From Variovorax gossypii (lineage in GTDB: Bacteria; Pseudomonadota; Gammaproteobacteria; Burkholderiales; Burkholderiaceae_C), in assembly GCF_003965815.1 (NCBI RefSeq), contig NZ_RXOE01000002.1, positions 1,302,001-1,366,000 on the forward strand: a stretch of DNA of 64,000 bases, written 5' to 3'. Positions 57,398-64,000 of this stretch are shown here, piece after piece. A program made the position numbers and the translations under genes. The notes under the pieces are model-generated. The model made no database searches. It had not been told where the DNA came from and worked only from the letters and a program-made list of their open reading frames with translations. Every line of letters begins with the position of its first letter. Within the stretch, counting starts at the first letter, position 1.

Positions 57398-58699
57398 ATG
57401 TCTTCGCGTCTTCCGCCTTCCACGCCTTCGGGCGCAGCTGGCCAGCCCCATTCGATCGATTCGCCCGACATGTGCCGGGCCGGCAAGGAGCTGCTGTCGC
57501 TGGCGCTGATCGACGCGCGCAACCATACGCTGCACCTGCTGTCGCTCTACGAACAGGCGCTGGGCTCCGAGGCGCTCTCCCGGCCGCCGGAGCCCGAGGA
57601 AGACGGCGTGGTGCCCGCGGCCTGGCTGGCCGGCCACATCGGCTGGTTCGCCGAATGGTGGATCGGGCGCAACACCCAGCGGGCGTTCGGCGCCGACTGC
57701 CCGATGCGGCCCACGCGGCTGGCCGCCATCGACCCGGGGGCCGACGACTGGTGGAATCCGGCCCACTCAGGCCCGGGGCGCCGCTGGCCGCCCGACCTGC
57801 CGGACCTCTCGCAGACCAAGGCCTACCTGCTCGAAACCCTGGAGAGCACGCTCGAGCTGCTCGACAACGCCGCAGAAACCGACGCCGGCCTGTATTTCTA
57901 CCGCCTCGCCCTGTTCCACGAGGACATGCGCGGCGAGCAGTTCGTGGTGATGGCGCAGACCATGGGGCTGCCGCTGGGCGTCGAGCAGGCGCCCATCGCC
58001 GTCACGCGCGAGCCGCTGCTGCTGCCGGCCACGCGCTGGGAGCTGGGCATGCCCGAAAGCGGCTTCGCCTTCGCGCAGGAACGCGCGGCGCACCGGGTGG
58101 ACGTGCCCGAGTTCGAGATCGACGCCCAGCCCGTCACCTGGAACCAGTACATCGAGTTCGTCGAGGACGGCGGCTACGACCGCGAGGAACTCTGGCACGG
58201 CGAAGGCTGGCGCTGGCTCTCGGCGCAGATCGAGGGGCGGCGCGGGCCGCGCCATGTCGAGCAGATCGGCGCGGCGCGCAACGGCACCGGCGGCTCGGTG
58301 CTGCAGCAGCGCTTCGGCGCAACCGTGCGCGCAGCCGGCCACCACAGCGCGGTGCACCTGAGCTGGTGGGAGGCCGACGCCTGGGCGCGCTGGGCCGGGC
58401 GGCGCGTGGCGACCGAGGTCGAATGGGAGATCGCCGCGCACACGGCGGCGCGCCGCGGCTTCCGCTGGGCCGACGTGCACGAGTGGACCGCGGGCACCCT
58501 GCAGCCCTGGCCCGGCTACCGGGCCGACCCGTGGAGCGCCGGCACCGAGTTCGATCCGGCCGCCGCCTTCGGACGGGCACGCGTGCTGCGCGGGGCTTCG
58601 TTCGCGACGCGTGCGCGCCTGCGGTCGCCGCGCCGCCGCGACTTCGCCTTGCCCGGGCGCGACGACGGCTTCATCGGCTTCAGGACCTGCGCGCTCTAG
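57398..58699 (+). CDS. EgtB/SenA-like non-heme iron enzyme (DinB + FGE-sulfatase domains)
   Basis: A protein of 433 residues. A DinB-like helical domain (about 30-190) includes LLSLALIDARNHTLH and AAWLAGHIGWFAEWW. A formylglycine-generating-enzyme-type domain (about 225-433) has the family pattern EIDAQPVTWNQYIEFVEDGG and ends GFIGFRTCAL. Relatives are EgtB (ergothioneine sulfoxide synthase) and SenA (selenoneine synthase, described in Variovorax). In the usual iron motif (HxxxH) the second His is replaced: here HEDMRGE has Arg178 (codon CGC). No senB or senC is adjacent, so I do not name it senA. The Ser/Pro-rich first 24 residues may not be translated; Met25 (57470) is an alternative start. 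Confidence 0.8.
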   Translation: MSSRLPPSTPSGAAGQPHSIDSPDMCRAGKELLSLALIDARNHTLHLLSLYEQALGSEALSRPPEPEEDGVVPAAWLAGHIGWFAEWWIGRNTQRAFGADCPMRPTRLAAIDPGADDWWNPAHSGPGRRWPPDLPDLSQTKAYLLETLESTLELLDNAAETDAGLYFYRLALFHEDMRGEQFVVMAQTMGLPLGVEQAPIAVTREPLLLPATRWELGMPESGFAFAQERAAHRVDVPEFEIDAQPVTWNQYIEFVEDGGYDREELWHGEGWRWLSAQIEGRRGPRHVEQIGAARNGTGGSVLQQRFGATVRAAGHHSAVHLSWWEADAWARWAGRRVATEVEWEIAAHTAARRGFRWADVHEWTAGTLQPWPGYRADPWSAGTEFDPAAAFGRARVLRGASFATRARLRSPRRRDFALPGRDDGFIGFRTCAL

Positions 58700-58714
58700 A
58701 GGCAGCGGAGCAGC

Positions 58715-60157
58715 TCAGCGCTCGCCGCCGGCCTCCGAGGACAGCGGCGGCGCCACTTCCTCCAGCGGCTTGCGTTCCGCGTCCGCCGCATGGCGCAACG
58801 CCAGCAGCCCTGCCACGATGACCAGCCCGGCGCCGATGCAGTAGCCCACCATCACCGCGCCGCGGCTGCCTGTCTCTATCAGCAGGCCGAACAGCAGCGG
58901 CGCCGCGAAGCCGCCCGCGCCCATGCCCACCGCGTAGAAGATCGCGATGGCGATCGCCCGCATCTCCAGCGGAAACACCTCGCTCACCGTGAGATAGGCC
59001 GAGCTCGCCGCGGCCGATGCCAGGAAGAACACCGCCGACCAGCACAGCGCCTGCCCGCGCGCATCGAGCCAGCCCTGCATGAAGGCCCAGCCCGTGAGCG
59101 CGAGGCCGACGCCCGCGAGCACATAGGTCAGCGCGATCATCCGGCGCCGGCCCACGCTGTCGAACAGCGGGCCCAGCAGCAGCGGCCCCAGCACGTTGCC
59201 CAGCGCGAAGGGAAAGATGTAGAGCGCCACGCTGCCTTCGGGCACGCCGTAGAAGCGCGTGAGCACCAGCGCGTAGGTGAAGAAGATCGCGTTGTAGAAG
59301 AAGGCCTGCGAAATCATCAGCGCCAGCGCGACCACGCTGCGCTGCGGGTAGCGCTTGAACAGCACGCGCGCCACCTGGCGCATCGGCGGGCTCTCGGGCC
59401 GCGCGGCGGTGTAGTTGACGACGAAGCCCTGCGGCGCCGGCAGCGGCCCGTGCTGCGCCTCGACCTCCGCCTCGATGCGCTCGACGATGCGCTTCGCCTC
59501 CTCGGCCCGCCCATGCGCGACGAGCCATCGCGGGCTCTCGGGCACGTGGCGCCGCACCAGCAGGATGGCCACCGCCAATACCGCGCCCAGCGCGAAGCCG
59601 GCGCGCCAGCCCCACACGGGCCCGATCACGCGCGCGTCGAGCAGCACCAGGCTGAGCGCCGCGCCCAGCGCCGCGCCGATCCAGAAGCTGCCATTGATCG
59701 CGAGGTTGACGCGCCCGCGCACGCGCGCCGGAATCAGCTCGTCGATGGCCGAGTTGATGGCCGCGTACTCGCCGCCGATGCCAAGCCCGGTGACGAAGCG
59801 GCACAGCGCGAAGAATGCGAAGTCGGGAGAAAAGGCCGTGGCCAGCGTGCCGACCGTGTAGACCGTCAGCGTGATCAGGAAGAGCTTCTTGCGCCCGAGC
59901 CGGTCGGTCATCCGGCCGAAGAGTAGGGCGCCGAGCACCGCCCCCGCGACGTACACCGAGCCCGACAGCCCGATCTCGCCGGCCGTGAGCCCCAGCGTGT
60001 CGGGCCGCTCCAGCACCGCGCCGATGGAGCCCACCAGCGTGACCTCGAGCCCGTCGAGCACCCAGGCCACGCCCAGCGCGATCACCACGCGCCAGTGCCA
60101 GCGCGACCAGGGCAGGCGGTCGAGGCGGGCGGGGATGTCTGTTTGCAGCGTTGTCAT
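58715..60157 (-). CDS. MFS transporter (sugar/organic-acid porter type)
   Basis: A protein of 480 residues with 12 predicted helices. The loop 2-3 signature reads GRMTDRLGRKKLF and its repeat in the second half reads DSVGRRRM. GLGIGGEYAAINSAIDELIPARVRG and PESPRWLVAHGR are typical of the sugar porter/SV2-like and aromatic-acid-transport groups. The direction is probably uptake by proton symport. It lies 109 bases downstream of the aminotransferase on the same strand, so it could carry that enzyme's substrate. It is convergent with the EgtB-like gene. Confidence 0.9.
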   Translation of the reverse strand: MTTLQTDIPARLDRLPWSRWHWRVVIALGVAWVLDGLEVTLVGSIGAVLERPDTLGLTAGEIGLSGSVYVAGAVLGALLFGRMTDRLGRKKLFLITLTVYTVGTLATAFSPDFAFFALCRFVTGLGIGGEYAAINSAIDELIPARVRGRVNLAINGSFWIGAALGAALSLVLLDARVIGPVWGWRAGFALGAVLAVAILLVRRHVPESPRWLVAHGRAEEAKRIVERIEAEVEAQHGPLPAPQGFVVNYTAARPESPPMRQVARVLFKRYPQRSVVALALMISQAFFYNAIFFTYALVLTRFYGVPEGSVALYIFPFALGNVLGPLLLGPLFDSVGRRRMIALTYVLAGVGLALTGWAFMQGWLDARGQALCWSAVFFLASAAASSAYLTVSEVFPLEMRAIAIAIFYAVGMGAGGFAAPLLFGLLIETGSRGAVMVGYCIGAGLVIVAGLLALRHAADAERKPLEEVAPPLSSEAGGER

Positions 60158-60266
60158 CGGCAGCCCGGCAGATTCTGGGAACCTGCGGGCCGCGGGGGTG
60201 TAGGACCGCGCCGCTCACGGGCCGTCGCCTGGTCGGCGGTGCGGCGGCCCCTGTAGCGCTAAAGGA

Positions 60267-61622
60267 TCAGGCCGTTTCGGCCAGCGCGTCGGCCAGTGCG
60301 TTCACCAGCCGGTCGATCTCGGCCTTCTCTGCGATGAAGGGCGGGGCGAGCTGGATGGTGTCGCCGCCGTAGCGCACGTAGAAGCCCTTCTTCCAGCAGT
60401 TCATCGCGATCTCGTAGGGGCGGCGCGCGGGCTCGCCCGGCAGTGCTGCGATCGTGAGGCCGGCGGCGAGGCCGTAGTTGCGGATGTCGGTCACGTGCTT
60501 GCTGCCCTTGAGGCTGTGCACCGCGTTCTCGAAGTGCGGTGCCAGTGCCTGCACGCGGCCGATCATGTCTTCCTTCTGCAGCACGTCGAGCGCCGCGATG
60601 CCGGCGGCGCAGGCCACCGGGTGCGCGCTGTAGGTGTAGCCGTGCGGGAACTCGAGCATGTAGTCGGGGCCGCCCGCCGCCATGAAGGTGTCGTAGATGT
60701 CCTTGCTCGCGACCACGGCGCCCATGGGCTGCGCGCCGTTGGTGATCTGCTTGGCGATGTTCATGATGTCGGGCGTCACGCCGAAGGCCTCGGCGCCGGT
60801 GAGCGCGCCGCAGCGGCCGAAGCCGGTGATGACCTCGTCGAAGATCAGCAGGATGTTGTTGGCGGTGCAGATGTCGCGCAGGCGTTTCAGGTAGCCCTTG
60901 GGCGGGATCACCACGCCGGCCGAGCCCGCGAAGGGCTCGACGATCACGGCCGCGATGTTCGATGCGTCGTGCAGCGCGATGATGTCGAGCAGGCGGTCGG
61001 CCAGCTCGGCGCCGTTGTCGGCCATGCCGCGCGTGAAGGCATTCGAGGCGAGCTGCGTGTGCGGCAGGTGGTCGGCCTCCACGCCCTGGCCGAAGAGCTT
61101 GCGGTTGGCCGCGATGCCGCCGACCGAGATGCCGCCGTAGTTGACGCCGTGGTAGCCCTTCTCGCGACCGATCAGGCGGGTCTTGCTCGCCTGGCCCTTG
61201 GTGCGCCAGTAGGCGCGCGCCAGCTTCAGCGAGGTGTCGGCGGCCTCCGAACCCGAGCCGGTGAAGAACACGTAGTCGAGGCCGGCGGGCGTCATGTCCT
61301 TGATCCTGTTGGCCAGCTCGAAGGAGAGCGGGTGGCCGAACTGGAAGGCGGGCGAGTAGTCGAGCTTGGCGATCTGGCGGCTCACCGCCTCGGTGATCTC
61401 GGGGCGACCATGGCCCAGGCCCGAGCACCACAGGCCCGAGAGGCCGTCGAAGATCTTGCGGCCGTCGGAGTCGGTGAAGTAGGCGCCCTTGGCCTCCACG
61501 ACGATCCGCGGATCGGCCTTGAAGTTGCGGTTGCCGGTGTAGGGCATCCAGTGCGCGTCGAGCCAGGCGGCGTCGGTGCGCACGGCGGGCGTCGATTCGG
61601 TGACGGGCGTTGCGATGGTCAT
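60267..61622 (-). CDS. Omega-amino acid:pyruvate aminotransferase (class III PLP)
   Basis: A protein of 451 residues, the normal length for beta-alanine/omega-amino acid:pyruvate transaminases. It shows HWMPYTGNRNFKADPRI, GLWCSGLGHGRPEI, the PLP phosphate region FTGSGSEAADTSLKLAR, Asp in LLIFDEVITGFGR and the Schiff-base Lys in NIAKQITNGAQPMGA. It converts beta-alanine or other omega-amino acids with pyruvate to the semialdehyde and L-alanine. It is divergent from a LysR gene across a 105-base gap, the typical layout for direct regulation. Confidence 0.93.
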   Translation of the reverse strand: MTIATPVTESTPAVRTDAAWLDAHWMPYTGNRNFKADPRIVVEAKGAYFTDSDGRKIFDGLSGLWCSGLGHGRPEITEAVSRQIAKLDYSPAFQFGHPLSFELANRIKDMTPAGLDYVFFTGSGSEAADTSLKLARAYWRTKGQASKTRLIGREKGYHGVNYGGISVGGIAANRKLFGQGVEADHLPHTQLASNAFTRGMADNGAELADRLLDIIALHDASNIAAVIVEPFAGSAGVVIPPKGYLKRLRDICTANNILLIFDEVITGFGRCGALTGAEAFGVTPDIMNIAKQITNGAQPMGAVVASKDIYDTFMAAGGPDYMLEFPHGYTYSAHPVACAAGIAALDVLQKEDMIGRVQALAPHFENAVHSLKGSKHVTDIRNYGLAAGLTIAALPGEPARRPYEIAMNCWKKGFYVRYGGDTIQLAPPFIAEKAEIDRLVNALADALAETA

Positions 61623-61727
61623 GGCGTTTCCCGCGCTGGCGGGCTCCGGGGGTGATGGGATGCGCCGATTGTTCGCAGAGCCTTCAGTGTGGAGAATGGC
61701 GCAATATCAATGTTCACTTGACGTTTC

Positions 61728-62702
61728 ATGCAAGTAAAGGCCAAAGCCCGAACCGCCACCGAAGCCGGTACCCAAAGCGGTGCCCGCAACCGCGCCGTCC
61801 TGGGGCAGCTCAGCGACATGGACCTGCGCCTGCTCAAGGTGTTCAAGAGCGTGGTCGACTGCGGCGGCATGGCTGCCGCCGAGCTGGAGCTGAACATCGG
61901 CACCTCCACCGTGAGCCGCCACGTGAAGGACCTGGAAACGCGCCTCGGACTGGTGCTGTGCCGCCGGGGCAGGGCGGGTTTCGCGCTCACGGCCGAGGGG
62001 CAGCGCGTGTACGACGAGACGCTGCGCCTGCTGGCCTCGGTCGACGCCTTCCGCGGCAGCATCGACGACATCCACAACCGCATGGGCGGGCAGCTCGACG
62101 TGGCGCTGTTCGACAAGACCGCGACCAACCCGCAGGCCCGCATCGGCGAGGCGATCGCGCGCTTCACCGAGATCGCGCCCGAGGTGCGGCTTGCCGTGCA
62201 CGTGGGCTCGATCAACGCCATCGAGCAGGGGGTGCTGGAGGGCAATTTCCAGATCGGCATCATTCCGGCGCACCGCGCCTCCAAGAGCCTCGTCTATGCC
62301 GACCTGTTCGACGAGACCATGCTGCTGTACTGCGGCGCGGGGCATCCGCTCTTCGGCGTGAGCCACGACAAGCTCACCTGGGCCCGGCTGCGCGAACATC
62401 ATTTCGCGGGGCTGGGCTACCACTCGCCCAACATGGAGCTGAGCCACCGCGCGAAGCTCTCGCGCATGGCCACTGGCTTCGACCAGGAGGCGATCGCGAC
62501 GCTGATTCTCTCGGGGCGCTTCCTGGGCTTCCTGCCCGACCACTACGCGCAGGTGTTCGAAGAGCGCGGGCTCATGAAGGCGGTGCTGCCGGCGCGCTTC
62601 AACTATGCGTGCCGCTTCGTCAGCCTGCTGCGGCGCTCGCCGAAGCCGTCACGGGCGGTGCTGGCGTTCCAGGAGTGCCTGGAGCAGGCGCACCGGAAGT
62701 AG
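61728..62702 (+). CDS. LysR-type transcriptional regulator
   Basis: A protein of 324 residues with an extended N-terminus (30 residues, basic) before the HTH core MDLRLLKVFKSVVDCGGMAAAELELNIGTSTVSRHVKDLE. An effector-binding domain follows (about 118-320, with IGIIPAHRASKSL). It is divergent from the omega-amino acid transaminase gene, whose transcription it probably controls. The intergenic stretch 61690-61727 is AT-richer than its surroundings and should contain both promoters; I could not pick a clear LysR box. Confidence 0.9.
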   Translation: MQVKAKARTATEAGTQSGARNRAVLGQLSDMDLRLLKVFKSVVDCGGMAAAELELNIGTSTVSRHVKDLETRLGLVLCRRGRAGFALTAEGQRVYDETLRLLASVDAFRGSIDDIHNRMGGQLDVALFDKTATNPQARIGEAIARFTEIAPEVRLAVHVGSINAIEQGVLEGNFQIGIIPAHRASKSLVYADLFDETMLLYCGAGHPLFGVSHDKLTWARLREHHFAGLGYHSPNMELSHRAKLSRMATGFDQEAIATLILSGRFLGFLPDHYAQVFEERGLMKAVLPARFNYACRFVSLLRRSPKPSRAVLAFQECLEQAHRK

Positions 62703-62713
62703 CGGTCAGCGGG

Positions 62714-63478
62714 TCAGCGCTGCCCGCTCGGCAGCAGCAGGTGCTTGGCGCCGATGTGCGCCTCCATCTCGTGCATGTGCTGCTCCGCGTCGACCATGTG
62801 CTCGGTCATCAGCCGGCGCACCTCGTCGGCGTCTTCCCTGCGGTAGGCGGCCAGCAGCTGCGTGTGGTAGTCGACGTTCGCTTCGCCGAAGTGATGATGG
62901 TCGAGCGCCTTCTTGTAGACGACGAGGTCGCGCAGCAGGTCGTTGAGAAAGCGGCACATGAATGAGAGCACCGGATTGGGGCAGCTCTCCGCCAGCATGG
63001 TGTGGAAGGCCAGCTCGGCTTCGCGCTGGGCGCGCAGTTCGTCCTCGCCGGTCGGCTCGACCGTGCACAGCCGCACGTTCTCTTCCAGCTTCTCGAACTG
63101 CTCCGGCGTGAGCTTGCCCACCACGCTCACGGCGAGCTCGGGCTCCAGCGCCTTGCGCAGCTGGTAGATGTGATGGCCGTCGAGATGGTGGAAGTGCAGG
63201 AAGTTGCGCAGCGGCTCCGAGGCGTGCTCGACCGACACCTGCTGCAGGTAGGCCCCGCCGCCGGGGCCGGTGCGGATGGAGATCAGGCCGCGCACCTCCA
63301 GCGCCTTCAGCGCCTCGCGCACGGTGCTCTTCGAATAGCCGAAAAGCTCGATCAGTTCCTTCTCGTTCGGTAGCCGGTCGCCGGGCTGCTTGCGCTCCGC
63401 CACGATCCAGCGCTTGACGTCTTCGACGATGACGTCCGAGAGCTTTTGCCGCTTGGGACGGTTCTGCCCCACTTTCAT
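62714..63478 (-). CDS. GntR-family regulator, FCD (FadR) subfamily
   Basis: A protein of 254 residues from ATG 63478, preceded by GGGGGTGAG. The winged HTH (about 13-80) reads PGDRLPNEKELIELFGYSKSTVREALKALEVRGLI. The FCD effector domain (about 95-235) contains the metal-ligand pattern with HTM near 155 and H residues in DYHTQLL. Such regulators respond to carboxylates or amino acids. It is divergent from the ABC binding-protein gene, whose promoter region carries paired palindromes, so autoregulation and control of that transporter are likely. Confidence 0.9.
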   Translation of the reverse strand: MKVGQNRPKRQKLSDVIVEDVKRWIVAERKQPGDRLPNEKELIELFGYSKSTVREALKALEVRGLISIRTGPGGGAYLQQVSVEHASEPLRNFLHFHHLDGHHIYQLRKALEPELAVSVVGKLTPEQFEKLEENVRLCTVEPTGEDELRAQREAELAFHTMLAESCPNPVLSFMCRFLNDLLRDLVVYKKALDHHHFGEANVDYHTQLLAAYRREDADEVRRLMTEHMVDAEQHMHEMEAHIGAKHLLLPSGQR

Positions 63479-63630
63479 TCGCTCACCCCCAGGCTCCGCG
63501 CACTTCGTGTCGTTTCGCCCATCCCCTCGCCGGGGGCAATGCCAGCGGCCCGGCAAAGCCGGTTCCGCGGCATTTCACGATCAGATGGAGACGAATTCAT
63601 GCGTTCGGAGCGATGGAAAAACAGAAGGTG

Positions 63631-63656
63631 ACCTGTAAGCAGGTATTGGGCCCCAA
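63631..63656. promoter_or_regulatory. Two adjacent palindromes, possible GntR operator
   Basis: ACCTG-TAAG-CAGGT (63631-63644) is immediately followed by TTGGG-C-CCCAA (63646-63656). Both are perfect inverted repeats in the 311-base gene-free stretch between the GntR gene and the ABC binding-protein gene, about 30 bases upstream of the promoter below. The rest of this gap (63479-63630) shows nothing I can name. Confidence 0.4.
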
Positions 63657-63685
63657 GGGGAGCGCCGCAGATTTTGGCACGGCTG

Positions 63686-63714
63686 TTGCTAGCGGGTTTT
63701 TACCAACATATTAA
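63686..63714 (+). promoter_or_regulatory. Sigma-70-type promoter for the ABC binding protein
   Basis: TTGCTA, a 17-base spacer, then TATTAA (63709-63714), in an AT-rich patch that stands out in this GC-rich window. Transcription would begin near 63721, leaving a leader of about 70 bases before the ATG at 63790. Confidence 0.5.
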
Positions 63715-63789
63715 TCCAATTTATCCGCTTAAATTCGCCGCGATCGCTGGCGTCCCTTTTCCTTACTTCCCACCACGACCGGAGAACTC

Positions 63790-64000
63790 ATGCAACGCAG
63801 ACAACTTCTTCAGCTGGCCGCCCTGTCGGCTGCCCCCGCCTCGCTGCTCGCGGGCCGCGCCGCCTTCGCACAATCGGCCGAGGCGATCCGCTTCGGCTGC
63901 CCGGTCCCGATGTCGGGAGCCTTCGCCGCCAACGGCAAGTTCGCCGACCTGGGCATGAAGCTGGCCATCGAGCAGTACGGCAGCGTGCTGAAGCGTCCGC
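63790..64000 (+). CDS. Branched-chain-amino-acid-type ABC binding protein (3' partial)
   Basis: Seventy codons are visible before the right edge. The N-terminus MQRRQLLQLAALSAAPASLLAG is a twin-arginine-like signal peptide ending near AAFAQ. The mature start is EAIRFGCPVPMSGAFAANGKFADLGMKLAIEQY, the opening of the periplasmic-binding fold type I seen in LivK-like proteins. The ligand is unknown. GGAG lies just before the ATG. Transporter genes probably follow outside the window. Confidence 0.85.
   Translation, partial: MQRRQLLQLAALSAAPASLLAGRAAFAQSAEAIRFGCPVPMSGAFAANGKFADLGMKLAIEQYGSVLKRP

Noticed and set aside
57398..58699. Naming the EgtB-like gene senA
   Set aside because: senB and senC are not adjacent and the iron motif is altered, so only family membership is supported.

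Overview
The window is G+C-rich, densely coded DNA, most likely from a beta-proteobacterium of the order Burkholderiales; a Variovorax-like Comamonadaceae is my best guess. This is an inference from the xseB-ispA-dxs block, a Bug/TctC-type binding protein, a TRAP transporter, many LysR/GntR regulators, very high GC at third codon positions and GTG/TTG starts. I see no tRNA, rRNA, CRISPR array, insertion sequence or phage gene.

Region 1 (1-21.1 kb): the 3' part of a non-ribosomal peptide synthetase (NRPS) cluster. Three translationally coupled NRPS genes carry five adenylation modules and end in tandem thioesterases. They are followed by three 2-oxoglutarate/Fe(II) oxygenases and a membrane-anchored alpha/beta hydrolase. 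From the A-domain pocket residues I read an Orn-like, a Glu-like, Ser, Pro and a second Glu-like monomer. The first gene runs off the left edge, so the starter unit and any transport or regulatory genes are not visible. A patatin-like lipase (21.3-22.3 kb) follows.

Region 2 (22.3-33.0 kb): a carbohydrate cassette. A GH3 beta-glucosidase diverges from a tightly coupled operon of a GH144-type glucanase, a GH15 glucoamylase, an SbmA/YddA-like ABC protein with a degenerate ATPase domain, and an S15/CocE-like hydrolase. A GH13 alpha-glucosidase converges on it. Region 3 (33.1-40.9 kb): a LysR regulator with genes for D-amino-acid derivatives and amides (N-carbamoyl-D-amino-acid hydrolase, Asp/Glu/hydantoin racemase, Bug-type receptor, D-aminoacylase, periplasmic asparaginase, M20 carboxypeptidase).

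Region 4 (41.0-49.5 kb, minus strand): a DUF3300 lipoprotein with a glutamine-rich tail of about 300 residues; a coupled operon sseA-DUF2796-ABC ATPase-FtsX-like permease-DUF3299 resembling a Zrg-type zinc/metal system; an EamA transporter; and a Rieske oxygenase with a clear terminator. Region 5 (49.8-57.2 kb): isoprenoid housekeeping (xseB-ispA-dxs), a TRAP binding protein with strong terminators on both sides, and the TRAP DctQ/DctM membrane subunits on the opposite strand. Region 6 (57.4-64 kb): an EgtB/SenA-like non-heme iron protein with an altered iron-ligand motif, an MFS transporter, an omega-amino acid:pyruvate aminotransferase divergent from a LysR gene, an FCD-type GntR regulator, and the start of a branched-chain-amino-acid-type ABC binding protein with a good promoter and paired palindromes upstream.
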